Assembly: GCF_047495875.1 (NCBI RefSeq)
Contig: NC_092463.1
Span: forward strand, 17,845,224 to 17,909,223
Length of the DNA: 64,000 nucleotides
Direction of reading: 5' to 3'
DNA from: Pithys albifrons albifrons
Taxonomy: Eukaryota; Chordata; Aves; Passeriformes; Thamnophilidae
Positions 15,401 through 25,607 of this stretch are shown in pieces. Position numbers and translations under genes: made by a program. Within the stretch, counting starts at the first letter, position 1. Each line of letters opens with the position of its first letter. The notes under the pieces are model-generated. The model saw only the letters and a program-made list of their open reading frames with translations. It did no database searches and was not told the DNA's origin.

Positions 15401-16017
15401 TTTCAGTATTTTACATCTTGACCAAACCATTCTAAAATTCCTTAGGACAGTCAGCTAATCTTGGTATTTAACTTTGACAGCCTTGCCCCAGCATTTATGA
15501 TTTAATTTAGAACAAATTTCTCCTTCTCTGTATATGTGGGTTAATCCAAGTCAAAACAATTATATTAATAATTGTTATAGAAATCATTATTTGAACAGAC
15601 TGGTTATTAATCACTTAAGCCATACTTCAGCATACCCAGACCCTCTTTATTCCTGGAATTCATCCACTGGATAAACTAAGACTGCTCCCATAACCAGCAA
15701 GTAACTTGTTTAAATTCGTATTTTTCTTTTCTCCATTCAACTTATCCCACTTCATGGCATGTCTAATGTTCTCAGCCCTGATTAGGCTTTTGCTTTCAAT
15801 TAAAAAAGCCATTTTTCCTCCAGGAAATGGGAAAACTTAGTAGTGCATGTGTCACCACTCCAGTCAGAAAGCCCTCCCTTGTTAAGTGCTGCAGTACACA
15901 GAGCTGATCTCCAGTTCAGCCTGCAGCATGTGCTCCTCAGGAACCTTCTGGCTTGGAAAATTATAGATGGCTTAGCAGTAAGTATTAGGCAGAAGTACTA
16001 GAATTATAGCAGGAAAA

Positions 16018-16370
16018 TCAGTCCACAAGATGAGTAGGCTGGAGAGGGCCTGGCTGGAGAATGCACCCATTCACCAGCTGGCCCACATGGAGAAATCCAA
16101 CACCTACTGGAGCTTTCCTTGGCCCAGTGTTTGTATGCTCAGCGTGCCAGGGAACTGCAAAGGCAGCCATGAGGACGGTGTGCTCCTCATCTCCTCTCCT
16201 CTCCGCAAAGGGCTGCAGTGGAATAGGTTGGGGCTGGAGGCTCCTTCCAATGTGCACCCAGTGACGTTGGCAACATTTCCTTCAGGCACACAGAGTTCCT
16301 GCAAAGGTCCCTGCTGCATGTCACCCAAAGGACTGTGTTCCATTTTCAGCAGTGTTTTGTGCAAGTAACA
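16018..16370. other. Unassigned GC-richer stretch in intron
   Basis: This stretch stands out from its AT-rich surroundings by higher GC and by open frames on both strands, the longest 112 codons on plus from 16,030. The translations match no family I recognise, and no splice-flanked exon is evident. It could be an unidentified old repeat, a regulatory segment or a noncoding-RNA exon. No function is proposed. Confidence 0.3.
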
Positions 16371-17039
16371 TTCTGTTTATTTTCTAGCCCGTTTTTTGAC
16401 GACCGTTTTTCCATCCAGGTTTATTTTTTTTTCATTCCAGCAGCAGTTAAGTTATTGTTATATCTGATTTCATTGCTTTAATTAAGTAAGAGCTTCTTAT
16501 TCCATGATCAGTTCTATTTTGGACTGGTTTAAAGTTTATTTAATTTGAGATGTATACCAAGCAGGGTAGCATAACTGCACATCTCAAAGCCTGCTTCATC
16601 CTAATATTAAAATGTTGCTTTGATTTCCTGAAGGTCTAAAAAAACCAACCTGAGAAGTTCCATGTAAATTTGTAAAAATCTGCACTCTAAAAATACAAGC
16701 GAAAAATTGCCAAAGAACAAGACTTTATATGCAGTGTGCTCAACACCTTGCCTTTTTTGGGTTTGCTTTTGTTTTGTTTAGTTTTGAGGGTAACAGGGAT
16801 GATGAATACATACTATAATGGAACCTGGGACAGAAAAGCCCTGGCAGAGGCAGCAAAAGGTCATCTTGTCCATTCACTGCCCAATGATCGAATTAAAGAT
16901 TCTGGCATAATTCTTCTGGGGCATCTGGTTAACCTGAGTGTAAGGGACTCTGGTGATGAAATCTCCGTGGCATTCCAAGGAAAACTGCACATTTGCTTCT
17001 CTTCACTTAGGGAACTTTCTAATATACAACTGGCATCTT

Positions 17040-17450
17040 CTTGGTTGCAATTTAAGCCCATTCTTTTTAAATGCCTTCCTGCAATCATCCCTTTTTAAAA
17101 ACTGGAAAAATGTTTGTCATTTTAAGTAGCTTGGAATTTCAGCTCCTTCCATAAGCTGACAAAGTCCTCCATACTGTTTTGCTAATTTCTTTGAATATTC
17201 TAGAATGCAGTTGAGTTGGCTTGAATGATTTGAAAAGGTCTGACAGATTTAGGGATTCTAACCTGTTCTTTTACTTTCCCCTTTCTCACAAGTGTTAATT
17301 GTACCACACAACACTTCAGAGTTGACCTTTTCAGAAGACTGATGCAGAAAAAGCCATTAAATATTTCAGCTTTCTTGGAATCATTTGTTGAGAGTTCTTC
17401 CCCTTTTCTATACAGCATTAGTCCAGTGTTTTTCTTAGTCTTTTTCACCA
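17040..17450 (-). mobile_element. Old CR1/L3-like LINE ORF2 remnant
   Basis: The minus-strand frame from 17,448 reads KKTKKNTGLMLYRKGEEL and, a few residues later, KKAEIFNGFF. This follows the CR1/L3 ORF2 pattern just before the reverse-transcriptase domain (a K-rich block, a G-L-L motif, then a KAE-NAFF-like block). The reading frame then decays. The remnant is more diverged than the CR1 copies elsewhere in the window, so it is probably an older insertion. Both ends are uncertain. Confidence 0.6.
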
Positions 17451-20400
17451 GTATTGTGCTGAAGAATCAGTTCATACCACCCTTGACAACCCTTGCTAAC
17501 AGCACCATTTTGTATCTGTTCCTGTATTTCCATTATAATCCTTTGTCTTCACTGATCTAATTTTCTATCCATTTCCTATATGCTTCCTTCTTGTGACAGA
17601 AATCAACAACTAACTTAAAATTTAGACAGGTTTGTCTTTTATTACAGCTCCTGTCCTACGTTTCACATTTGGATCCCTTGAGCCAGCATCGTTCACATCT
17701 TTTGTGCAGGAAACTGATAGCCTGCCTTCTTTACTTTTGGTTCCTCTGAGATTCCAAATCTCTCTTTATTAAAAGTCTTGCTCTCCAAATCCCCTGGTTT
17801 CCTGTGCTTCCTCCTTTTTCTCTAATGTATAAATAACTCTGCCCACTCTGTAGTCACAGAAGTTGCCTTCTACACTTACTAGGTTAAAATCAAATCCAGA
17901 AAGGCTTTTTCTTAAGTTCTTTGTACATTTCAAAAACTGGCAAAAGAACTTGTGCTCAGCTCCCAGCACATACATCTGTAAGCAGAGAAATCCTCTCTCA
18001 TGATAAAGTCATGCCCTAGAGAATGCCAGCTCCTCACAAAAAAACCTAATTCCAGTCTTCTCAAGAGGCTGCAACTGATAGCATTATTTTCTTTACAGAA
18101 TTCAGAGTGGGTTTAGCTACTTGCCAATCTCATTTAAGAGTGAAAGAGAACCTGTGGCAGAGAAGTTAGAGCTCTGTTGTCAACAGCTGATCTAGTTCTG
18201 CTACTGCCTGGGTGTCCATCTGTAGATTGGGAAAGTGGGACTTATTTCACCTAAATTTCAACACTGAATTTCAACATGAGTATAAGCATCAATCTTTGCA
18301 CTTGGCATATCACTGGTTTTATTGCAGTCAGGGAAGAGGAAAAGACACATTAGTATATATTAATTTATCTGACTTATTTCAGGTATCTTCTGTAAAATTG
18401 TATGACTTAAAGACTCTGGTACTAATAGAAGTAAGAAAATTTACACATGAGAATGGACATGGCCTTTCCCCTAAACTTGTGTGTTACAACTATGTGGTTT
18501 AACTTGTATTTTAACCAGTCCAAGAGAGAACATGCTAGGTTATCACATCTGTACTTCTTTTAGATTTTGCTTCTAAAAGCAAGATTTCCAGGTTCATCTA
18601 GTTCTACGCTTTCTTTCTATTACATGGTTTGCTTTGTTTAAGATTTCTATTCTGTTCTGCATATAGCAGAGACAGATGACAACCCTGTCATTATAACCAA
18701 TATTCTCTTTTTCACATTTTCTCTACTTCTTTGCTTTATACAGATCTGTCATATATCACAGAAAGCTTTTGGTAAAATTAACAGTAAACTAACTGTTCAT
18801 GAGCACGGCTTTCAAAGGTGGGGAATGTTCTAGTTTCTTAACAGATGCAGTCCTAGGCTGGTGGCAATTACAACTTACCTGAGTTGCCAAACACTTGGTA
18901 GTAAATGGCTTCAATTTACCTGCAACTTCCCTAAAAAGCCTTTTGCTCTAGAGATAATTTTCCTGAGGCCTTCCAAGATGAAGAGAAAGAAATCAGCCCC
19001 ATTCTCACTCTCAGAGAGCACAGGCCTTTTAGGCTCAGCGCTATCAGTGCAGGGGTATTCCAAGACATTTTTAAAGTTGGCTTATAACTAGTGGCAAACT
19101 TTATGTACATGAGGCAAAAATTTCTTCTCAAAGTATCAAAATGGGAGAGGAAACATGGGAACGTTCTTCCCTTTTTTTTTTTTTGTTACTCTGCCAGCTC
19201 CCTCAAGTAAACCTATTGGTTCTTCCCCACTTCTAATTTCATAATTTCTGACTGCTATCTGTTTCCTCTTTGGAACAGAAAAAGCCTTGTTGCTCCTTTT
19301 TCTTTGGTATCTCCACTTCTATGACACTTATTGAACAACATATTTTTTATCTTGAATGAAAGTCCTCTTAATGCAAATGCATTGAGAACAACAATGACAA
19401 AATCAAACACCCCAACCCAGACCTGTTCTGTTCTATTTACGCACTGAAGACCAGAGGGATTGCTTCAATACCTTCTCCAAAAAGAGGCTCAAATAAGCCC
19501 AGGATAACTTTTTTCTTTTTCCATTTTGTTCCTCGTATATCTGTGAAATATGTCAAAGCAATGTCTTCTCTTCTAAATTTCATCTCCTTTTGCAGTGTTA
19601 CTTATTCAGCCAGATATAATTTTCACTTTTAAATTATCACCATACAGCCGCTGATACATTAATTACTGCAATGACATTTTTAAGAGGCTGTATCTTGTAT
19701 GCTATTTCTGCTCAATAGAATACTCAGTTTTCTGCACTGTAACTATTTCTTTGGGTATTTTGTCATTGTGGAAACTAATTGTAATGTACACATTGCCCTC
19801 CATTACATGTAGCCTTGACCAAGAATAACCAGAATGTGAGAGCTTTGGTCAAAGTAGGGAAGAGAAACTCCCCTCTTGTGTCAGAACCTTAATCACACAG
19901 CTGCATGCCAGTGTTTTTAAGGAAAAGAAGGATCTCTTTAGGATGAAATGCATATGGGTTTACATTTGGGACAAGATTTGGGATCTGATGGTGTTTTCTG
20001 AAGTTCACAATTAGGAAACTGACATTCAAGAACAAGAATGACAATACACTTCATGGGCATAAAAATGAGCTTAGCCTCTCTGAGAGTATTTCTGCTTTCA
20101 CTGTTGTGCTGGATAAAGTGAAGCAGAGAGATGACAATTACACTTTATTAATGAAGGAGAGGCACATCTAGGAGCATAACTAAAACCACAGACTTGTAAC
20201 TCTTTCCTCTAAACAGTAGGGCACACTACATAGGCATAACTTCCTTGAAGTGTCAGCACCACAGACCAGAGCCTGTGGTAAGAAAAATCCAGAAACTGAA
20301 TCTATGAAAAAGGGAACACCAGCTACTGTGAGCTTATCATATCGTTCCATCTGGGATTACAAAGCCCCAGTTATGGCTCAGTGGCTAAAACAGGTAGTTT

Positions 20401-20509
20401 TGAATTATTAGGACTGCTTACAGCATAAGCAATATTTAAAGAAGAAAGATGTTAGGTAGGAGAATAAGGCACCTTGTGCTGTACAAATTCAAATAAGCAC
20501 AGCATTGCC

Positions 20510-20955
20510 AGTCAGTCGAGGGAGGTGATTGTACCACTCTACTCTGTGCTGTGCAGTCTCACCTCGAGTCTTGTGTGCGGTTTTGGTCAGTACAAAGAAA
20601 GAACGATATTAAGCTATTAGAGAACATCCCAAGGAGGACCACAAATACAGCGAAGGGGTTAGAAGGAAAGCCTTATGAGAAGCAACTGAGGACACTTGGT
20701 TTATTCAGCCTGGAGAAAAGGAGACTGAGGGGAGACTTCACTGCAGTTACAACTTCCCTGTGAGGGAAAGAGGAGAGACAGGCACTGATCTCTTCTCTGT
20801 GGTGATCAGGGACAGGAATCAAGGGAATGGCCTGAAGTTATGCAATCCTCTCAGGCACATGGTGTGATTCTTTGGGTGCCTTGTGCAGGACTAGGAGTAG
20901 GACTCAATGATTATTGTGGATTCCTTCCAATTCAGGGTGTTCTATGAATCTAAAT
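20510..20955 (+). mobile_element. CR1 LINE 3' fragment, sense
   Basis: The plus strand shows the 3' part of CR1. There is a GGGAGGTGATTGTACCACTC segment with a decayed YSVLCSLTSSLV-type frame, then [12 protein letters not shown] at about 20,700-20,740. The 3' UTR motif around GACTCAATGATTATTGTGG and CCTTCCAATTC follows, and the element ends near TTCTATGAATC. It is 5'-truncated and sits antisense to KCNK13. Confidence 0.88.
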
Positions 20956-21751
20956 AGTTCAGACATGGTATGGGTTAGGTAATCACACATCGTTCAGTCT
21001 CTGTGACACCAGGAGTGAGCTTGGCCCTTGGCCCCAGGTGGAGCATTTGGTGTGGCTGCCACCCTTTGCTTAGTCTCTGTATGGTAAAGACAGAGTGATC
21101 TCAAGGCTACAAGCAGTAGTCCAGCTCTCTGGTTTAATGACCTTGGTGGTTTGCTGGGGATTATCACATGCACACACTTTTCTTTTGCAGGGCTGTAACT
21201 CCACTCAGTAGTAGGAACTGCACTGACATGGGAGAAAATGAGGAAACAGGCTCTTCCCCTGACATCGATCAGCACTCCAACCTTCACTCCCTGACTGCTG
21301 TAACATGGACAGTGCAGCTGTCTCACCCCATGCAGATTTCCCCACTGGTAAGCAATGCTTCCATTACCAACCCTTTCTAGGCAGCTTAAAGAAGATGCTC
21401 TAACTCCTTCTATCCATTCTGTACAATACACCATATGGTTTCTCATAATTTTCTGTGGCAAAAATCTCACCCTTTGCTCCAGGCAATGTTACTTTTTGGG
21501 TCTCAGGCAAATCTCTTTGCTCACCTTGCACCAAGATTTTACACCTCCAGCCCAACATGCTGCAGCTTTTTGCTGAAAGGACGGCTGCAAATTTTGACAA
21601 TTTCCCCTGAAAATGTACCTCATTTTGTGAAGATTATATAATTTCCTCCTTTGCCTCACTGTTTATAAACAGTTCATAGGGAAAAGACAAGAGGCAACAA
21701 ACACAAATTGAAATACAAGAAATCCCATTTGAACAAGCCAAAAACCCTCAA

Positions 21752-21915
21752 ACACAAGCACAGGCTGCCCTGAGAGCTTGTGGTGTCCCTATCCATGGAG
21801 ATATCCAAACTCCAACAGGACACAGCCCTGAGCTACCAGCTGTCACTGACCGTGTTTGGAGGGCAGGGGTTGGACTAGATGATCTCCAGAGATCCCCTCC
21901 AACTTCCAGCAGCCT
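21752..21915 (+). mobile_element. CR1 LINE 3'-UTR fragment, sense
   Basis: The stretch follows the CR1 3' UTR in order: CAGGCTGCCCTGAGAGCTTG, a GGAGATATCCAAACTCCAAC block, CACAGCCCTGAGC, and then GGTTGGACTAGATGATCTCC. The last ATTCTRTG repeats are missing. It is a separate insertion or fragment from the one about 800 bp upstream. Confidence 0.85.
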
Positions 21916-22249
21916 GGGAAAAGGGTAGGCATATGATAAGTCAGTTTGAGCAGTTGCTTCAGGCCATTTCTTTTTAACAAGATACATTTTATTCCATTTA
22001 CAGTTAAAATGAGCAGATTTTAATCAAGACCATTATATGGACTGGGGTGGGTACAGATGAGGGTTTTTTAAAAAATAAAAAATAAACAAAGTTCTTTCAG
22101 TTTTCTGAAGTTTCTTAAAGAAAAACAGCTATATATGAGATATGGGTATCTCGATGCATTGGTAAATACTTCAGTTGATACAACTGAAGTCAATAACAGT
22201 TTGTTTCCAAAGGTTTCAAGAAAAGAGTAGGATCTAGGTGCTGCCAATA

Positions 22250-22285
22250 CCCTGGTGTGCTAATACCCTGGTTAGCACACCAGGG
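22250..22285. repeat. Perfect 14-bp inverted repeat with 8-nt loop
   Basis: The left arm CCCTGGTGTGCTAA (22,250-22,263) is exactly complementary to the right arm TTAGCACACCAGGG (22,272-22,285). The loop is TACCCTGG, which repeats the first bases of the left arm. It is in KCNK13 intron 1. It looks like a templated-repair palindrome rather than a structured RNA gene. Confidence 0.9.
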
Positions 22286-22444
22286 ATCCTTTATTGCTCA
22301 GGGATAGTAGTATCCACCTATTTCCAGTGGAATTGAGGGTGCCCAAGTGTCTGTCATAAAAGATAAGTATGAAGGCATATTAATGTAGAACTACTAACAT
22401 CAGTTAATATACTTGAGAAGTAACTGTATCACTGCAAAATGGGG

Positions 22445-22690
22445 TTACAACATTGTGGTTTTCTGAATTGAGAGAAGACTGAAGGGACCCATTGACAGCC
22501 ATCTTTGAGTACCTAAGAGGCCATTCTCTGGGTATGAAGGATGGCAAGACAAATCTGAACTGCAACAAGATACACATCGGGAAAACTTCAGGGTAAAAAT
22601 GCACGAGGTTAGATTTCTTGTGGAAGCTGTGGAATCTCCAGCAGTGGAGGTTTGAAAGGGCAGCTTGGACAAATATCACCAAAAAATAAA
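22445..22690 (+). mobile_element. Possible degraded LINE remnant
   Basis: Segments such as GAAGCTGTGGAATCTCCAGC and GGAGGTTTGAAAGGGCAGC, followed by TTGGACAAAT, recall the CR1-type region upstream of the 3' UTR in sense orientation. The rest of the stretch cannot be matched with confidence. It may be an old CR1 relative or another retroelement. Confidence 0.3.
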
Positions 22691-23869
22691 AAAGAAGTCA
22701 CATATAACTGACCTCCTCTAGAAACAGAGGAAAACAAGGGGGACTTTTGAGATCTGGTCCCAGCTCTTTTTACTACGATTTTATGGCTGTAGCAAAGGTT
22801 AGCATAAACATGGTATTTTGATCACACAAGAAGCACACTTTAAGGGAGATGTTACAATGGCAAAAAAACTGCAGAAATTAAAAAAATGGGCTTAACAATG
22901 TTATAAGTTACTTTAAATTATCAATTCAGCACAGCACTGAAGCATATGTGTTGGGTCTTACAGATTTAAGGTCTAAGGACACAAAACACCCAATCTTGAA
23001 GCCCTGAGGAAATGTAAAACCAGCCCAATGACATCTTTAAGAACACAGTAACTCCAGACCTAAAAAACTCAGTATTAAGGAGGAGTGTGCGATAGGACAG
23101 CACAAACTCTCACACGTCCTACAAAAAGTAAGGCATCTCTAAACTCCTCTTCAGGAAAAAATGGTTAATTGTGATTTCCTGAAGAATTGCTGTTGGTAAT
23201 TAAGCAATCATACCTCAGTGTGCATTTCACTTGCGGAGGGAGAGTAATGTGAATTCGATATACCATTACTAAGATTCAGTGACTCCATTTGTCACAGTGG
23301 TAACTGCACACAACTGGCCTGTCTTTAATGAAAGCAAGCTCCATTTCTCCAAGACTTTGTCTGCAGCTGCCTGAATGAAGCCTTTCTGTTGACACCCATG
23401 GGCTCCCTGGGGTGGTTATGTCAGTTCCTGGTGCTAACCCTTTTCATCTTAATGTACACCTGTCAGACCCCTTAGAATTTCTATTCAATATCACCTTCCC
23501 CTGAAGGCTCCTTCAGCCTGAATAAACCAGGGTTTATTTATTTATTATTACAGCAAAATAAGCTGTGCCCACTGACTTGATGGTTCTGCTTCGGAAAGCC
23601 TGGAGAGCAAAATGCCAAGTGCTTTGAAACCCAGCCTTTCCAAGTTGTACTCTTTGCAGCTGGACACCATAAAATCTGTTTCATAGTTCTTGTTAAGAAC
23701 AGATGATGCACGAAAAGGGACCTTCTGAGCTTACAGCTATGAAACCACCTACCTCCAGATCTTAAGATTTGCTATAAGATTTTCCAGGATTTAAATACAT
23801 ACCACGATTGTTTAGAGCTTTCGGCTTTGGATGAGACTGTTCTCTCATAAAGTCTGCCACAGCATCCCG

Positions 23870-25260
23870 AGGACAAGCTGTTCCGCGCAGACAAGCGACA
23901 GACGCGGGGGCAACCTGGCCGCTGCCCTGCCCGCCCGGAGCACGGCCCCATCGCCAGCCGTCGGCCAGGCTGCCCACAGCTTCGGGGGCGCTCCCAGAGC
24001 TGAGCGCTTCCCGCAAGCGTGGTGCGCCCGCGGCAGCGCCTCTTTGACAGGAGAAGGCAGAAAAAGGAGCAGAGAGGAGAGAGGACCATGCCCGGCACCG
24101 GCAGGAGTCCGCTGCGAGCCCTGGAGCTGGAGAGGAGGAGAGGGGGCTGCGCATCCCCGGCCCCACAGCCCCAGTCCCGCCACCGCCGCACCGGTCCCCA
24201 CCCGCCCAGCCGCGGCCGCCGGCGCGTCACACCGCTCACCGATAGTGGAAACGACGGTGCCCACGAAGTAGAAAGCGCCGGTGAAATCCCATCGGGGCCG
24301 GATGTCATCGACGCGGATGCCGGCCACGTTGGCCGCCTCGTACTCCCGGAGGAAGTGCCGGAGCTCGTCGCGGCTGAGGTTGTGACGCCGGGTGAAGTTC
24401 TCCAGCCGTTGCTCCCAGCGTTCCTTTGCCTCCCGCTCCGTGGGCAGCTCGATGGCCGAGAAGACGGCGGCGCCGCACAGCATGTACAGGAGGATCAGCA
24501 CAGCCAGCAGGAGGAACCGCGCGTTGTCCGCGTTCAGGCGACCCGCGCTGGAGCAGCAGCAGCCGCCGCGACACGCCATCCTCCGCCCCGCGGCACCGAC
24601 TGCCGCGCCGACACGCTACGTCGGGGCTCCGCTGTCGCCGCCGGGCATGCCGACGCCGCCCGCCAGCCGTGCGCGGGGCTCAGGGCGCTGCCGAGCCCGA
24701 AGGCGGCGAGCTGGGCTCCCGGGAGCCGGCGGGCACCTTCGCCCCGGGGCCAGGGCGCTGCCCCCCCGCGCCCGGCACGGCCCCGCGGCGGACGCGCTTC
24801 GGGCTGCAGCGCATCCTGCGGCCGAGGGAACGCTCGTCCTCGTCCCGTCCCGTCCCGTCGAGCTCCTCAGCTCCACTGCACGCCGCGCCGGGCTCCCGTC
24901 CCCGCCAGTTTCATATCCCCTTCCTGCCCCCGCCCCGAGCACGTCGGAGCGGGGCGCAGGGACAGGCACTGCCAGGCGCCTCCTGCCTGCCGGGGGACGA
25001 GGCGGGACCGGCGGCAGCCGCGGGGCTGCTCTGCCCGGGCCCCTGGGGCCGCGCCATGGCCTCCGAGGGTGTCCCCAAAGCTCCGGGCCCAGAGCTGGCA
25101 GGGCGCGCCGACAGGGGCGGCTGCCTCGCGGCCTCCACCTCTCAGAGGGCGGTGGGCTGCCCCCTTCCCTCCCGGCCTGTGCCCAGCCCCGGCTGTGGGG
25201 CCGAGATCGCTCCAAGCACTGGAGCCCCTCACAGAGATCGGGAGTGAGACCGTTCAGTCG
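23870..25260 (-). promoter_or_regulatory. KCNK13: CpG island and promoter region of KCNK13
   Basis: About 1.4 kb is very GC- and CpG-rich, in sharp contrast to the AT-rich flanks. It covers the start of intron 1, coding exon 1, the 5' UTR and the proximal upstream region. GC-box-like sites (CCCCCGCCCC at 24,927-24,936; CCGCCCC at 24,583-24,589) suit Sp/KLF factors, and a CGTCC tandem run lies at about 24,835-24,858. I see no TATA box, so dispersed initiation between about 24,600 and 25,000 is expected. The exact start site cannot be read from the sequence. Confidence 0.85.
24240..24579 (-). CDS. KCNK13: KCNK13 (THIK-1) K2P potassium channel, coding exon 1
   Basis: This exon encodes the first 113 residues plus one base of a tandem-pore-domain leak K+ channel (THIK family). 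The channel acts as a plasma-membrane dimer that sets resting potential. The frame starts at 24,579 in a GGAGGATGG context. The residues are a short cytosolic N-terminus (1-19), M1 (about 22-43, ARFLLLAVLILLYMLCGAAV), an extracellular cap helix with the two sequons N61-F-T and N67-L-S, then pore helix 1 (W97-D-F-T-G-A-F-Y) leading to VVSTIG. The exon ends ATC G|GTGAGC, so the first selectivity-filter triplet is split from its phenylalanine and last glycine in exon 2, outside the window. The RWDFTGAFYFVGTVVSTIG block is typical of THIK channels. KCNK12 is the closest alternative, but TDP1 next door argues for KCNK13. Odd point: cysteines at 3, 7, 8 and 9 in the N-terminus. Confidence 0.95.
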
Positions 25261-25274
25261 ATGATATGCCCCTT

Positions 25275-25607
25275 ACTATCAGAGCCAGGCAGTTAAATGC
25301 CACCCTGACATCCGATCCCGTCAGGTCTCGGAAGCTCAGCGGGTCAGCCCAGGTCAGTACTTGGATGGGAGTCCTCCTGGCAATACCGGGACTGTACGTT
25401 CTAGCCCCGAGGACTTCACTGTCACTGTCCAAGCTCGCTCGGCCGTGGCAAATGAACCTGAGGAGTTAAATGGTGGGGCCAGTTCTGCGCACGCTGTGCC
25501 TCACCTAAAAAATCCACTGCGCAGGCTGGAAGGGCACACCCACGTGGGGAGAGCCCTTCCCAAATCTTCGTTCTCGAAGCTTGGCCATGATGGTGACTAT
25601 CAAAGCT
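25275..25607 (+). mobile_element. 5S rRNA-derived SINE, copy 1, with target duplications
   Basis: The element body is 25,287-25,595. Its first about 115 bases follow 5S rRNA: CACCCTGACATCCGATCCCG, then TCTCGGAAGCTCAGCGGGTC (box A region), TACTTGGATGGGAGTCC (box C region) and an AATACCGGGACTGTA end. About 190 bases of non-5S sequence follow, with no poly(A) and no CR1 ATTCTRTG tail. It is flanked by an imperfect direct repeat, ACTATCAGAGCC at 25,275-25,286 and ACTATCAAAGCT at 25,596-25,607, which is what retroposition by target-primed reverse transcription leaves. A second copy lies at 53,830-54,141 in the opposite orientation, roughly 85% alike by eye. Copy 1 starts about 700 bp upstream of the KCNK13 start codon and points away from it. 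Confidence 0.85.

Larger units (their letters stand above)
1..24239 (-). other. KCNK13: KCNK13 intron 1, 5' part
   Basis: The splice donor (GTGAGC on the minus strand) starts at 24,239, and no second coding exon is found between it and base 1, so the intron runs out of the window. Exon 2 of this family encodes most of the channel and would appear as an open frame of roughly 900 bases; none is present. The sequence is AT-rich. Recognisable contents are CR1 fragments (about 7,291, 12,403, 20,510 and 21,752), an older LINE remnant (17,040-17,450), a short 9-bp tandem repeat (1,168), a perfect hairpin (22,250) and A-rich tracts such as 11,442-11,472. I see nothing else supportable in the stretches between these. 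Confidence 0.8.

Noticed and set aside
23845..24239. Extension of the KCNK13 frame beyond the conserved exon to 244 codons
   Set aside because: Conservation with THIK channels stops exactly at the GTGAGC donor; the remaining residues are intronic read-through in GC-rich DNA.
24019..25296. Open frames of 273-425 codons on the plus strand across the KCNK13 promoter
   Set aside because: They lie in a CpG island where stop codons are rare, are rich in Arg, Pro, Ala and Gly, overlap one another in all frames, and run antisense to a verified exon. There is no recognisable domain.
25287..25405. Functional 5S rRNA gene
   Set aside because: Only the head resembles 5S rRNA. It has many substitutions, including in box C, no terminal T-run after the 5S part, and a reproducible non-5S extension shared with the second copy.
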